Numbered from the stretch's first letter, positions 1-9,491 are shown. The stretch: DNA of 64,000 bases from Flavivirga spongiicola (GCF_030540825.1 NZ_JAUOEO010000001.1:4229001-4293000), one strand, 5' to 3'. Notes: generated by a model not told the origin, from the letters alone. Numbers and translations are program-made.

Positions 1-2
1 TT

Positions 3-1193
3 AAAGAATTGGCAAAAAACGGGTTAAAGAATATTGGGCATCATGGATTTTCTGCTTCTATGGGAGTTGATAGAAACATATTGCCTAAATGGAATGATAT
101 CCAATTTTTACCAGCACAATTAGCATCAAGACCGTTATTAGACCATGAAGACGTAGTAAGTAAAATTGTAATTGGACCAAAAGCAAAAAAGCCATTACAT
201 TTAGATATGCCTCTGTTTGTTAGCGACATGAGTTTTGGTGCGCTTTCACGCGAAGCAAAAATTGCATTATCTAAAGGCGCAGAATTAGCTGGAACGGGAA
301 TTTGTTCGGGTGAAGGTGGTATGCTACCAGAAGAACAATCTAATAATTCAAGGTATTTTTACGAATTAGCATCTGCACAATTTGGGTTTACTTGGGATAA
401 ATTAGATAATGTACAAGCCTTTCATTTTAAAGGAGGACAAGGTGCAAAAACAGGAACAGGAGGCCACCTGCCGGGAAATAAAGTAAGTTCAGAAATAGCG
501 AAAGTTAGAGGTTTAAAAGAAGGTGAAACAGCTATTTCACCGGCTGCAAATCCTAATTTCCATAGCGTTCAAGATTTTAAAGATTTTGCCGATAAGGTGC
601 GAGAACGCACTGGAGGAATTCCAATTGGATTTAAAATTGCAGCTAGCCATATCGAAAAAGATATTCAGTTTGCACTCGATGTTGGTGTGGATTATATTAT
701 ACTGGATGGTCGTGGTGGCGGAACAGGTTCTGCTCCTACCATTTTAAGAGACCATATTAATGTGCCAACCATTCCTGCACTAGCAAGAGCCAGAAAGTAT
801 ATGAATAAGGTTGGAACTACAGATGTAACCTTGGTTATTACAGGTGGTTTGCGCGTTGCAGAAGACTTTGCAAAAGCCATGATGCTTGGTGCAGATGCTA
901 TTGCAGTGTCCAACTCGGCATTACAGGCTATCGGTTGTTTGGGGATGCGTGCTTGTGGTAGTAATAACTGCCCTGTAGGTATTGCAACTCAAAAAGAATC
1001 ACTTCGAGAGCGATTAATTATTGATTCATCAGCAAAACAATTACATAATTTTTTTGATGCCACTAATAATCTAATAAAAGTAATTGCGAGGTCTTGCGGC
1101 TATGATAATGTTAATAAATTTAATCATGATGATTTATCTACATTCAATAGAGATATGCATAAGTTAACAGGAATTAATTACGCAGGAATATAA
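3..1193 (+). CDS. FMN-binding glutamate-synthase-family protein, 5' end outside the window
   Basis: The reading frame is open through the first bases of the window, so the true start lies upstream; the TTG at position 9 is only the first in-frame start-like codon. About 396 residues are visible. They match the FMN/[3Fe-4S] synthase core of glutamate synthase large subunits: a GGQGAKTGTGGHLPG loop, a DGRGGGTGSAP phosphate-binding loop, a late TIM-barrel ITGGLRVAEDFAKAM segment, and C-x5-C-x4-C (CLGMRACGSNNC) followed by PVGIATQ, the usual Fe-S cluster ligands. No glutaminase domain is visible, so this is probably a stand-alone class of unknown electron acceptor and substrate. Seven bases separate it from the next gene, and the short spacers that follow suggest one operon. 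Confidence 0.9.
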   Translation, partial: KELAKNGLKNIGHHGFSASMGVDRNILPKWNDIQFLPAQLASRPLLDHEDVVSKIVIGPKAKKPLHLDMPLFVSDMSFGALSREAKIALSKGAELAGTGICSGEGGMLPEEQSNNSRYFYELASAQFGFTWDKLDNVQAFHFKGGQGAKTGTGGHLPGNKVSSEIAKVRGLKEGETAISPAANPNFHSVQDFKDFADKVRERTGGIPIGFKIAASHIEKDIQFALDVGVDYIILDGRGGGTGSAPTILRDHINVPTIPALARARKYMNKVGTTDVTLVITGGLRVAEDFAKAMMLGADAIAVSNSALQAIGCLGMRACGSNNCPVGIATQKESLRERLIIDSSAKQLHNFFDATNNLIKVIARSCGYDNVNKFNHDDLSTFNRDMHKLTGINYAGI

Positions 1194-1200
1194 TAATATA

Positions 1201-1587
1201 ATGGAAAACTGGTATTTACCAATAACAATGATCCCAGGCATAGGCTTGCTAATACTATCGACCTCAAACTTAATGGTTACATTAACTAATGAGTTAAGTG
1301 GATTAATAAAGGAGCTGTCTAAAGACGATTCTATTATTCATCGAAAATTAGCACAGTTGAAGACCTTAAACCGAGCCATGGTCTTTTTTTATACCGCTGT
1401 GGCATGTCTAGCAATTTCAGGATTAATAGGCGGTTTGCAATTCAAAGTCATAGAAAATAGTGCTACTTATATAAGTATAATAGGCATTGTAATTATGCTT
1501 TTAGGCTTGTTATCTTTAATAAAATATTCCTATAGAGCAGTAAGTATTCGACAAGACCAATTTAAAACAAAATTCAACAAAAACTAA
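1201..1587 (+). CDS. Small membrane protein, DUF2721-like
   Basis: A 128-residue protein with hydrophobic segments at about residues 6-28, 57-79 and 87-107, and a charged middle loop (KELSKDDSIIHRKLAQLKTLNRA). The arrangement, an N-terminal PGIGLLILSTSN helix, a cytoplasmic arm, then two close helices, resembles the DUF2721 family, whose function is unknown. The assignment is from memory of the family and is moderate. It sits 7 bases after the glutamate-synthase-like gene and 6 bases before the Rieske-ThDP gene, so it is almost certainly co-transcribed with both and may give this redox set a membrane partner; that role is inference. Confidence 0.75.
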   Translation: MENWYLPITMIPGIGLLILSTSNLMVTLTNELSGLIKELSKDDSIIHRKLAQLKTLNRAMVFFYTAVACLAISGLIGGLQFKVIENSATYISIIGIVIMLLGLLSLIKYSYRAVSIRQDQFKTKFNKN

Positions 1588-1593
1588 AAAAGT

Positions 1594-3543
1594 ATGGCAG
1601 CATCCAAAAAATGGTACAGTGTACTAAAAGATAAAAACACACTACCAGAAGGCCGTGTTCAAACAGTTACTGCTGGCCATCAAGGAGTTTGTTTAACACA
1701 TTACAATGGCAAATTTTCTGCACTTGATAATAAGTGCCCACATCAAGGCGGTCCTTTAGGAGAAGGCTCTATTGAAAATGGCATGTTGCGTTGCCCTTGG
1801 CACGGTTGGGACTTTGACCCTTGCACAGGAACACCACCTGGTGGGTTTGATGATGGTGTAAAAACCTTTGAGGTTAAAGAAGATGGTAATGAAATTTTTA
1901 TAGCCATAGAAGAAGAGGAAACTCATCAAGACACCATTTCAGATGTAATGATACAAACAATGGTAAACTGGGGTGTTGACACTGGTTTCGGAATGGTAGG
2001 TCACTCAAATTTAGGTGTTGCTGATGCCATGAAGCGATTAGAAGAACAAGGTAAATTTCAGTTTTTTGGAATTCGTCATGAAGGCGCAGCCGCTTTTGCA
2101 GCATCGGCTTATGGAAAACTAACAGGAAAGCCTGCGGTTTGTTTTGGTATAGCAGGACCTGGTTCTACAAACATGTTTACAGGCATGTGGGATGCTAAAG
2201 TAGACCGTTCTCCCCTATTAGCCCTTTCTGGTCAGGTAGACACACAAGTAATGGGAACTGGTGCATTTCAAGAAGTAGATTTAGTGGGTGCGTTTCAAAC
2301 AGTGGCTAACTTTAATCATAGCGTACAACAAAACTCAAAACATAGTGAGCTAATGAGCTTGGCCATAAAAAGTGCGTTATTAAATAGAGATGTATCGCAT
2401 ATAACATTTCCAGATGAAGTGGCTTTCATGCCCAAACCAACAGGAGAAGAAGCACAAACACCAGAAGGTAGAATTACACCTATGAATATTTCGCCGCCAA
2501 AGCAAATGGTTTCAAAAGCAGTTGGTATGCTAGAAAACTCTAAAATGCCTGCTATTATTGTTGGTCATGGAGCGCGTTTTCAAATGAAAGCTATTACGTC
2601 TTTTGCTGAAAAATTAAACTGTCCAGTAATTACAACATTTAAGGCGAAAGGGCAAATTTCTGACCATCACGAATTAGGTTGCGGTGTTTTAGGAAGAAGC
2701 GGAACACCAATTGCCTCTTGGTTTATGAACGAGAGTGATTTATTAATTGTATTTGGAGCTTCTTTTTCAAACCATACAGGAATTACACCTAAAAAACCAA
2801 TCATACAAGTAGATTATGACCCAACAGCATTGAGTAAATTTCATAAAGTTGATGCAGCACTTTGGGGAGAAATTTCTGAAACACTAGCTATTATTGAAGA
2901 ACAATCTAAAGGAAAACTTAATACGGTAGACAGACGTTCAGAAATTGCAAAACGCTGGGCCATCTGGAAAGAAGAAAAAGCAAGTCGATTGAAAGATGAA
3001 AGTGAGGCAGGATTAAGTTCTATAGCTGTTTTTGAAGCTATGAATAAAGTAGTTCCGGACAATGCTGTAATTGCAGTGGATGTTGGAAACAACACATACT
3101 CTTTTGGGCGTTATTTTGAGCCTAAAAACCAATCTATTTTAATGTCAGGGTATTTAGGGTCTATTGGTTTTTCATTGCCTGCTGCCATGGGAGCTTGGGC
3201 TGCACAAGGTAAAGACAGACCTATTTGGTCGGTTTCTGGAGATGGTGGATTTGGACAATATTTAGGTGAAATGATGACCTTGGTAAAATACAATATGAAC
3301 ATTAAACATGTGTTGCTCAACAATTTAGAAATTGGGAAAATTTCTAAAGAGCAAAAAGCTGCCGAATTAGACGTTTGGAAAACCTCTTTACATAATGCAA
3401 ACTTTTCGAAATATGCAGAGAATTGTGGAGCATTAGGTATTAGAGTAACCAAAAAAGAAGACTTATTATCAGCGTTAGAAAAACTAAAAATACACAATGG
3501 TCCGGCTTTATTGGAAATAATAACAGACCCAGCATTAATATAA
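1594..3543 (+). CDS. Rieske [2Fe-2S] domain fused to a thiamine-diphosphate-dependent enzyme
   Basis: A 649-residue protein with two parts. Residues 6-105 form a Rieske ferredoxin domain with both ligand boxes, C48-x-H50 (CPHQGGPLG) and C67-x2-H70 (CPWHGWDF). Residues 115-649 are a pyruvate-oxidase/acetolactate-synthase type ThDP enzyme: catalytic Glu163 in RHEGAAAFAASAYGK, the GPGSTN loop, a central Rossmann-like domain, and the C-terminal GDGGFGQYLGEMM...LLNN ThDP/Mg2+ motif. ThDP oxidases and decarboxylases normally lack a Rieske domain, so the fusion suggests an oxidative reaction that passes electrons to an Fe-S centre. Substrate unknown. It is tightly packed between the DUF2721-like and YHS-like genes; no signal peptide is visible, so it should be cytoplasmic. 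Confidence 0.9.
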   Translation: MAASKKWYSVLKDKNTLPEGRVQTVTAGHQGVCLTHYNGKFSALDNKCPHQGGPLGEGSIENGMLRCPWHGWDFDPCTGTPPGGFDDGVKTFEVKEDGNEIFIAIEEEETHQDTISDVMIQTMVNWGVDTGFGMVGHSNLGVADAMKRLEEQGKFQFFGIRHEGAAAFAASAYGKLTGKPAVCFGIAGPGSTNMFTGMWDAKVDRSPLLALSGQVDTQVMGTGAFQEVDLVGAFQTVANFNHSVQQNSKHSELMSLAIKSALLNRDVSHITFPDEVAFMPKPTGEEAQTPEGRITPMNISPPKQMVSKAVGMLENSKMPAIIVGHGARFQMKAITSFAEKLNCPVITTFKAKGQISDHHELGCGVLGRSGTPIASWFMNESDLLIVFGASFSNHTGITPKKPIIQVDYDPTALSKFHKVDAALWGEISETLAIIEEQSKGKLNTVDRRSEIAKRWAIWKEEKASRLKDESEAGLSSIAVFEAMNKVVPDNAVIAVDVGNNTYSFGRYFEPKNQSILMSGYLGSIGFSLPAAMGAWAAQGKDRPIWSVSGDGGFGQYLGEMMTLVKYNMNIKHVLLNNLEIGKISKEQKAAELDVWKTSLHNANFSKYAENCGALGIRVTKKEDLLSALEKLKIHNGPALLEIITDPALI

Positions 3544-3560
3544 ATACAAGGTAAATTAAA

Positions 3561-3944
3561 ATGAAACAAAATATGAAAAACGGAGTCGCTGCACAAGGAT
3601 TTGATGTTGTATCATTCGTTAACGGTAGTCCCAAAAAAGGAAGTTCAAATCATACAGCAGAATATGGAGGTGGTCAATTTCTGTTTTCTTCGGAAGCAAA
3701 TAAAGCAAAGTTTGAAAATTCTCCTGAAGTGTTTACTCCTCAATATGGAGGCTATTGTGCCATAGCCATGTCTGAAGATAAAAAAGTAAATCCAAATCCT
3801 AAAAGTTGGGAAATAAGAGAAGGTAAATTGTACTTTTTTACAAGAATGCTTTTTGGAATTATTGATGCTAAAAGACAATGGGTAAAAGACCCTTTAACAA
3901 AGCGGGATTTGGCTGATACTGCTTGGGCAAAAATGAATAGTTAA
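3561..3944 (+). CDS. YHS-like domain protein
   Basis: A 127-residue soluble protein. The pattern GFDVVSF, then EYGGGQFLFSSEANKAKF, then PQYGGYCAIAM is that of YHS-type domains, in which F-x-F-x-S-xx-N-xx-F and Y-x-x-P-x-Y-G-G-Y-C are diagnostic. The C-terminal third (TRMLFGIIDAKRQWVKDP) keeps the usual long helix with Trp. Such domains are found alone or next to metal- and redox-linked proteins, but the biochemical role is not settled. It lies 17 bases after the Rieske-ThDP gene, so it is likely in the same operon. The second Met (residue 4) is an alternative start. Confidence 0.8.
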   Translation: MKQNMKNGVAAQGFDVVSFVNGSPKKGSSNHTAEYGGGQFLFSSEANKAKFENSPEVFTPQYGGYCAIAMSEDKKVNPNPKSWEIREGKLYFFTRMLFGIIDAKRQWVKDPLTKRDLADTAWAKMNS

Positions 3945-3983
3945 ATAAATTTTATTAAGCATATTAAATAATTTGTGTTTAAA

Positions 3984-4637
3984 ATGGGTAGGCTTAAAAC
4001 AGTAATGGAGGATTACAAATACTTAATTGCACTTTTAAGTGTTTTTAATTTTCTATTAACACCTATTCATATTGTAATAAGTGGTCTTAGTCCAGCCTAT
4101 ATAATTGTTATAAATTATACAATAGTTATTTTAAGTAGCTCGCTAATTGCTACAATGAGAAGGGCAAAACTAATTACTTACCTTCTAGGGTTTTTAACGC
4201 TTGTGGCTATTTGGTTAGAATTTTCTGATGATAATTCTGAAACAATTTTAATATCTAGGATATTACTATCCTTTTTATTGTTCGCCTGCTTTTGTATTAC
4301 TTTAATTAGGCAATTGTTAAAGATAAAAGAAATTAACCTCCAGTTTATTTTAGGACCAATTTTGGGTTTTCTCTATTTAGGCATTATTGGAGGTGCGCTT
4401 TTTGAGTTTGTTCATTTTTTAGACCCAAGTGCATTCCAGTTAATTGAGGGCTATTCTGGGTATAGCTTTTATTATTTTAGTTTTATAAGTATTACCTCTG
4501 TGGGTTATGGAGATATTACACCAATAACAGCTCCAGCCCAATCTTTAACACTTGTAATGAACATCATAGGTCAATTTTATTTGGTTATTATTATTGGTGT
4601 TTTTGTAGGCAAGTATATTAACGTAAAATCAAAATAA
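3984..4637 (+). CDS. Potassium-channel-like membrane protein
   Basis: About 217 residues from the ATG at 3984; an in-frame GTG at 3975 would add three. Four hydrophobic helices fill the first 130 residues, then comes a helix-pore-helix module with the selectivity-filter sequence SVGYGDITP, the K+ channel signature (T/S-V-G-Y-G-D), and a last helix (LVMNIIGQFYLVIIIGVFVGKYI). The overall six-helix layout fits a small voltage-gated-like or two-pore-module channel without a C-terminal RCK domain. It follows the YHS-like gene by about 40 bases and precedes the Na+/H+ antiporter by two bases, so both ion-transport genes are probably translated from one transcript. Confidence 0.85.
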   Translation: MGRLKTVMEDYKYLIALLSVFNFLLTPIHIVISGLSPAYIIVINYTIVILSSSLIATMRRAKLITYLLGFLTLVAIWLEFSDDNSETILISRILLSFLLFACFCITLIRQLLKIKEINLQFILGPILGFLYLGIIGGALFEFVHFLDPSAFQLIEGYSGYSFYYFSFISITSVGYGDITPITAPAQSLTLVMNIIGQFYLVIIIGVFVGKYINVKSK

Positions 4638-4639
4638 AT

Positions 4640-5881
4640 ATGTTCGAATCTTTTAGTATCATATTCACCATTGCAGCCCTTTTTAACTATATCAATTATA
4701 AATGGTTAAAATTACCAACTACCATTGGTTTAATGATTTTAAGTTTAGTCTTAATCATTCCAATTACAATTAGTAAAACACTATTTCCAGTATTGTATAC
4801 ATTCTTTTGTGACATTATTATTAACGCAGATTTTAAAACACTTTTACTCGATGGTATATTAAGTTTTTTACTCTTCGCAGGAGCATTGCATGTTAATCTT
4901 GCTGCACTTGCCAAAGAGAAAAAATCAATTCTATTATTTGCAACTTTTAGTGTTCTCATATCTACATTTTTAGTAGGTAGCTTGGTATTTTATGGCGCTC
5001 AACTTGTTGGTTTAGAATTGCCTTTTATACACGCTCTTTTATTTGGTGCTTTAATATCACCAACCGACCCTATTGCTGTTATGGCTATCTTGAAAAAGGC
5101 AAATATTGCTAAAAGTTTAGGCATAAAAATAGAAGGAGAATCCTTATTTAATGATGGAATTGGCGTTGTTGTTTTTTCTGGAATCTTACTAATTGCTACC
5201 ACAACTGGAGAACACAGTTCGGCTGAAATAGGAGCAGAAATAAGCACACTATTTTTAGAAGAAGCCGTAGGCGGATTACTATACGGATTGGTGATTGGCT
5301 TTCTAGGGTTAAAATGTATTCAGTCACTAAAAGAAAATCCACAATTAGCAGTTATGATAAGTCTTGCTGTAGTAATGGGTGGAACAGCCAGTGCATTTAT
5401 GCTACACGTATCTGCGCCATTAGCAATGGTAGTTGCAGGGTTATTAATAGGTCATAAAATACATATAAATGAAGATAAAAACCCTATACAAAAAGCCATC
5501 AATTCTTTTTGGGAAATTTTAGATGATGTTTTTAATGGAATTTTGTTTGTTCTTATTGGACTTGCTATTCACTTATTAGAATTAAATACAAGTTATATTT
5601 TGTTAGGGATTCTTGCTATATTAATTGTGCTTTTTGCAAGATTTGTTTCTGTGTTTTTACCATATTCATTATTAAAGCATAAAGAAAAAAAGCCAATTAA
5701 AACCATCACTATTTTAACTTGGGGAGGATTGCGAGGAGGTATTTCTATTGCATTGGCCTTAAGTTTAAATAACGACCTTTCTGGAGGCTTAATACTTCAT
5801 ATAACATATATAATAGTACTTTTCTCGATAATTGTACAAGGTTTAAGTATTGGTAAGGTTGTAAAAAAATTATATTCTTAA
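4640..5881 (+). CDS. Na+/H+ antiporter, CPA1 (NhaP-type) family
   Basis: A 413-residue integral membrane protein with about 12 hydrophobic segments. The conserved CPA1 motifs are present in order: FAGALHVNLAAL, GALISPTDPIAVMAILK (the Asp of the ion-binding pair), GESLFNDGIGVVVF (Asn-Asp of the unwound helix), and WGGLRGGISIALALSL in the C-terminal half. No long cytoplasmic tail follows. The family exchanges Na+ (or K+) for protons and serves pH and salt homeostasis. The start is two bases after the channel gene stop. Next to a K+-channel-like gene, a role in cation balance is likely. Ion preference cannot be read from sequence. Confidence 0.92.
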   Translation: MFESFSIIFTIAALFNYINYKWLKLPTTIGLMILSLVLIIPITISKTLFPVLYTFFCDIIINADFKTLLLDGILSFLLFAGALHVNLAALAKEKKSILLFATFSVLISTFLVGSLVFYGAQLVGLELPFIHALLFGALISPTDPIAVMAILKKANIAKSLGIKIEGESLFNDGIGVVVFSGILLIATTTGEHSSAEIGAEISTLFLEEAVGGLLYGLVIGFLGLKCIQSLKENPQLAVMISLAVVMGGTASAFMLHVSAPLAMVVAGLLIGHKIHINEDKNPIQKAINSFWEILDDVFNGILFVLIGLAIHLLELNTSYILLGILAILIVLFARFVSVFLPYSLLKHKEKKPIKTITILTWGGLRGGISIALALSLNNDLSGGLILHITYIIVLFSIIVQGLSIGKVVKKLYS

Positions 5882-5915
5882 AACTGATTTAGTTTATGAA
5901 ATGATTTATTCCAAC

Positions 5916-6353
5916 CTATTTACAAATAGCCTTTCCTTGACGCACTATGCTAACACCTTCCTTAATAAAAAGATCTCCATTGCTTAATTTGTAAAGTGGA
6001 TAAAACTGTTGGTTTCCGTTGTTAGCCATATAATGGATACCATTAATACCGTTTTGACTTGTGATTTTCCAAGTGCCATATTCCTGCCAGTTAGTTTTTT
6101 GCTCGTTTCCAAGTACAGTTTTCTTTATTGTATTACCGTAAAGGCCATAATACCCATTGTCACAATAATGGATTTCTAAAAAATAATAAGTGCCATACAA
6201 TACTTCACCTTCTCTATACGTAAGAAGTAACTGCTGATTATTAAAATAATTATGCAATTCATCAATAGAAGGGTTAACTTGAGCCTGAAGCGTTGTACTA
6301 TTAACTATCCCTAAAAAAAGGAAGACCCCTAATGTAATATGGTGTTTCATCAT
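5916..6353 (-). CDS. Secreted hypothetical protein, 145 aa
   Basis: A 145-residue protein with a clear N-terminal signal peptide (HHITLGVFLFLGIVNSTTLQAQ) and likely cleavage after AQA/Q, so probably periplasmic. The mature part is rich in aromatic residues and Gly (YYFLEIHYCDNGYYGLYG, WQEYGTWKIT) and looks like a small beta-sheet domain that repeats short strands. No known family recognised. It is convergent with the antiporter gene and stands alone: 303 bases separate it from the symporter gene upstream on the same strand. Two Met codons lie at the start; either may be used. Confidence 0.7.
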   Translation of the reverse strand: MMKHHITLGVFLFLGIVNSTTLQAQVNPSIDELHNYFNNQQLLLTYREGEVLYGTYYFLEIHYCDNGYYGLYGNTIKKTVLGNEQKTNWQEYGTWKITSQNGINGIHYMANNGNQQFYPLYKLSNGDLFIKEGVSIVRQGKAICK

Positions 6354-6656
6354 AGAAGCTTTAATAATTGTAAGTTACTAATTATTAATATACTAGTCGT
6401 TGTTTTAGATCCAAAATAATTGATAATTTTCATGTCACACACATAACTTTGACTTCGATTAGCTCTGGCTTGTTACAAAAAAAGGGTAGTATCAACATTG
6501 TAGAAGAAACTGTAGTACTTAGGTCATTAAACATAATGCTTTTTTCTATTACTCGGTGTAACGTGAGAACATTATGCTTATATAGGGTTTCCTTAATCTT
6601 CTAGACGCCTTTCAACCCTATAAGCAAAATGTAAACCGATTAGCCTTTTCACTAAA
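6354..6656. other. 303-bp spacer with an imperfect inverted repeat
   Basis: No plausible gene. An inverted repeat is formed by GCTTATATAGGGTT (about 6576-6589) and AACCCTATAAGC (about 6613-6624), with a one-base bulge and a 23-base loop. It lies just after the symporter gene and could act as its 3' RNA structure, but no T-run follows, so a classical terminator is not supported. Confidence 0.4.
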
Positions 6657-8288
6657 TTAGTTTCTAACCTTGTCGATTTTAATAACTTTAATAGCATCAA
6701 TAAAGCGTGCTAACTCTTGCCGAACATTTGTAAATAAAAGCAATAACCCAATCATATTAGGAAAGACTAATGCTAAAATCATAGCATCAGAAAATTTAAT
6801 TACCGCGTCTAATGTAATTGCTGCTCCTAAGACAGTAAAAACTAAAAATAGTATCTTATACAAGAGGTCTGTAAATTTTCCTCTACCAAATAAGTACTTC
6901 CAAGACTGTAGCCCATAATACGACCAAGATAATATGGTTGAAAAAGCAAATAAACAAACGGCAAATACTAAAACATAAGAGGATCCAGGTATTGCATTGT
7001 TGAATGCCAAAGACGTTAAATTAACGCCACCAACTCTACTTCCGTCTGCCATCAAGGCTTGACCATTTATTACATCTCCATATGCAAATGCGCCATCCAT
7101 ATTAAACATGACAATAATAATTGCAGTCATGGAACAAATTACAACCGTATCGATAAAAGGTTCCAATAGTCCAACCAACCCTTCAGAAGCTGCATATTTA
7201 GTATTAACTGCTGAATGCGCAATAGCTGCAGAACCTGCTCCAGCTTCGTTGGAAAAAGCAGCGCGTCTAAACCCTTGAATCATGACACCAATAAAACCAC
7301 CGGTAATAGTTGCTCTAGGTGTAAAGGCTTCTCTAAAAATTAAACGGATGGCATCATCTATAAAACTAAAATTTGAGAAGATTATAAATAGAGCTGCAAC
7401 CACATATAATATGGCCATAAAAGGCACCACTTTCTCTGTAACTTTGGCAATGCGTTTAATCCCACCAATGATAACAATACCGACAAGAATAGCAAATACA
7501 ACACCTATCATACTGCCTGTTGATGCCCCTTCTAAACCAAACCTACTTATTATCTGTGCTGCTGCTTGATTAGTTTGAAATGCATTTCCACCTCCAAAAG
7601 AAGCTCCTACACATAATATTGCGAATATTGCTGCCAAAAACTTACCCAACTTAACAAATCCTTTTTCTTTTAATCCTCTTGACAAATAATACATGGGTCC
7701 TCCATAAACATTCCCTTCTTTATCAATATCTCTATATTTAACACCTAGAGTGCATTCTACAAATTTGGTGGACATACCCAATAAACCTGCTACAACCATC
7801 CAAAAAGTTGCTCCAGGACCGCCAATGGAAATGGCTACGGCAACCATCGCGATATTTCCTAAACCAACGGTCCCCGAAACCGCAGTTGCTAATGCCTGAA
7901 AATGATTAACTTCCCCATGATGTGCTTCATCCTTAATAGTATCAATAATATCCCCTTCAATTACATGTACATTAGTATTAACTATGGTGTTTTGAGTTTC
8001 TATTTCATCATACTTACCCCTCACCACCTGAATAGCAGTTGGGAAATGTTTAATGTTAACAAACCCAAAATAGATTGTAAAAAATAAGGCCCCAAGCAAT
8101 AGTAAAATTAGAACTATAGGTATTTGGTGGCCTACGATATTTACGGTAGAGAGAATAAACCCTTCCCACCAAGTAGCGAAGGGCATAAATGCATTATTAA
8201 TCTGTTCGTCTAAACCTGCAGGTTGTGCTTGACTGATGATAGGAAAGCTAATAAATATTGCATAAAGGTTTTTTTGCTTAAAGGACAT
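6657..8288 (-). CDS. Sodium:alanine (AGCS family) amino-acid symporter
   Basis: A 543-residue polytopic membrane protein. AGCS family features are visible: an N-terminal helix after WWEGFILS, the segment GTVGLGNIAMVAVAISIGGPGATFWMVVAGLLG followed by TKFVECTLGVKYR, and RRAAFSNEAGAGSAAIAHSA, which matches the family signature for Na+ and substrate binding. Members import alanine or glycine with Na+. The region around residues 85-125 (a hydrophilic stretch with HVIEGDIIDTIKDEAHHGEVNHF) is longer than in the E. coli-type proteins and is common in Bacteroidetes homologues. Monocistronic: the next gene upstream has its own terminator between. The start at 8288 begins with a hydrophobic segment that resembles a signal peptide (ISQAQ). 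Confidence 0.92.
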   Translation of the reverse strand: MSFKQKNLYAIFISFPIISQAQPAGLDEQINNAFMPFATWWEGFILSTVNIVGHQIPIVLILLLLGALFFTIYFGFVNIKHFPTAIQVVRGKYDEIETQNTIVNTNVHVIEGDIIDTIKDEAHHGEVNHFQALATAVSGTVGLGNIAMVAVAISIGGPGATFWMVVAGLLGMSTKFVECTLGVKYRDIDKEGNVYGGPMYYLSRGLKEKGFVKLGKFLAAIFAILCVGASFGGGNAFQTNQAAAQIISRFGLEGASTGSMIGVVFAILVGIVIIGGIKRIAKVTEKVVPFMAILYVVAALFIIFSNFSFIDDAIRLIFREAFTPRATITGGFIGVMIQGFRRAAFSNEAGAGSAAIAHSAVNTKYAASEGLVGLLEPFIDTVVICSMTAIIIVMFNMDGAFAYGDVINGQALMADGSRVGGVNLTSLAFNNAIPGSSYVLVFAVCLFAFSTILSWSYYGLQSWKYLFGRGKFTDLLYKILFLVFTVLGAAITLDAVIKFSDAMILALVFPNMIGLLLLFTNVRQELARFIDAIKVIKIDKVRN

Positions 8289-8349
8289 AACGGCTATTTT
8301 TATTATAGCGCAATGTGTTTATTTCAATTTTTGAAATCCTTAAAAATCA

Positions 8350-8388
8350 GAAAAAAAATAAAATTGTCAGTAATTCAATTACTGACAA
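8350..8388 (-). terminator. Rho-independent terminator of the 8.4-9.5 kb gene
   Basis: The inverted repeat TTGTCAGTAA-TTCAA-TTACTGACAA (8364-8388) has a perfect 10-bp stem. On the minus strand it is followed by a run of T residues (8350-8363 read in reverse), directly after the stop codon at 8409. Confidence 0.8.
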
Positions 8389-8408
8389 AAGGTATGTGAA
8401 TGCTTTAT

Positions 8409-9491
8409 TTAATTGAAAATATTTTCGATTGGTAAAATCAAACGAATTTTACGATCTCTCTTTTCCGACATTTCGAAAAGCGTATTTTTAAGTGGATTTA
8501 AGTGATGTGTATCGGTCCAATTCTGTTTTCCAAACATACCATCTAGTAAGGAAGTTAATAAGCGCTTTACCTCATTATAATCGTTTATATCAAAGTTATT
8601 CTCTGCAGTTTTATAACTTTTCGGTTTTATTTCTAACCAATCATCTCCTGACTTTCTTTTAAGTGCGAATTTTAAAAATAATTCATAAGATGCTGGAGTT
8701 AACTTTACCTTTCTTTTATTGTTGCCTGGTAAACCTTTTAAAGAAACGTATTGTACATATTTACCAGAATCATTTTTGTGTTTTTCAAAATAGATATACA
8801 AATCTTTAGTATCTGGAATAATATTTTCTGATAACTCTTTAACCCAGCTTAAAGCTAAAGCAAAGAATAACATAATAAGCGAAGTTTTAAAAATGGCTGA
8901 AAATAACGTCAAGTTTATAGAATAGCCAGATAGCTTATAAATTTGAGCAACTAAAACAATAATTATACACACTAATGATAGCCAAGCCAAAGCCTTTAAA
9001 CGGCGTTTAATAAAAGACTCCCACAATACATAACCCAGAAAACCTAAAGTAAAAATAGCATAATAAACATCTAGCTCCGTCATCACAGTTATTGCTTTAC
9101 CAGATATCATTTTACTTAATGTTGGCAATATTGAAAATACAAAGGGTATACCAACAATGTAAACCCAGTATTTAGATTTGATAATGTGTGCAATAGATTC
9201 GGGTAAATACCTAAACCATGGCAATGCTAGTAGAATAAATAAACTATTTAATAAGGATAATACACTTCGCCAACCATCTAATACTATTGAGGAATTAATC
9301 TCTGTACTCGCAAAATATATTTCAATTACACCGGAAATACTCCAGCATAACACCGATAATGCCAACCATACCTGCCCAAAATCATTTTGCCTCTTACCAA
9401 TGTGCCACCATATAGCCATAAGAGCTACAAATGCAAATAGGCAAACAGCAAATTGCCACCAACCATAAAATAATAAAATATCATTATTCAT
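8409..9491 (-). CDS. Seven-helix membrane protein with a C-terminal winged-helix-like domain
   Basis: A 360-residue protein. The first 220 residues hold about seven hydrophobic helices with short loops. The remaining 140 residues are soluble and basic (KHKNDSGKYVQYVSLKGL, NNKRKVKLTPASYELFLKFALKRK, NDYNEVKRLLTSLLDGMFG). The layout, a 7TM sensor-like part joined to a cytoplasmic domain with alternating helices and a beta hairpin, suggests a membrane-bound sensor or regulator, but no family was recognised and DNA binding is inference. It is transcribed alone with its own terminator. Confidence 0.7.
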   Translation of the reverse strand: MNNDILLFYGWWQFAVCLFAFVALMAIWWHIGKRQNDFGQVWLALSVLCWSISGVIEIYFASTEINSSIVLDGWRSVLSLLNSLFILLALPWFRYLPESIAHIIKSKYWVYIVGIPFVFSILPTLSKMISGKAITVMTELDVYYAIFTLGFLGYVLWESFIKRRLKALAWLSLVCIIIVLVAQIYKLSGYSINLTLFSAIFKTSLIMLFFALALSWVKELSENIIPDTKDLYIYFEKHKNDSGKYVQYVSLKGLPGNNKRKVKLTPASYELFLKFALKRKSGDDWLEIKPKSYKTAENNFDINDYNEVKRLLTSLLDGMFGKQNWTDTHHLNPLKNTLFEMSEKRDRKIRLILPIENIFN

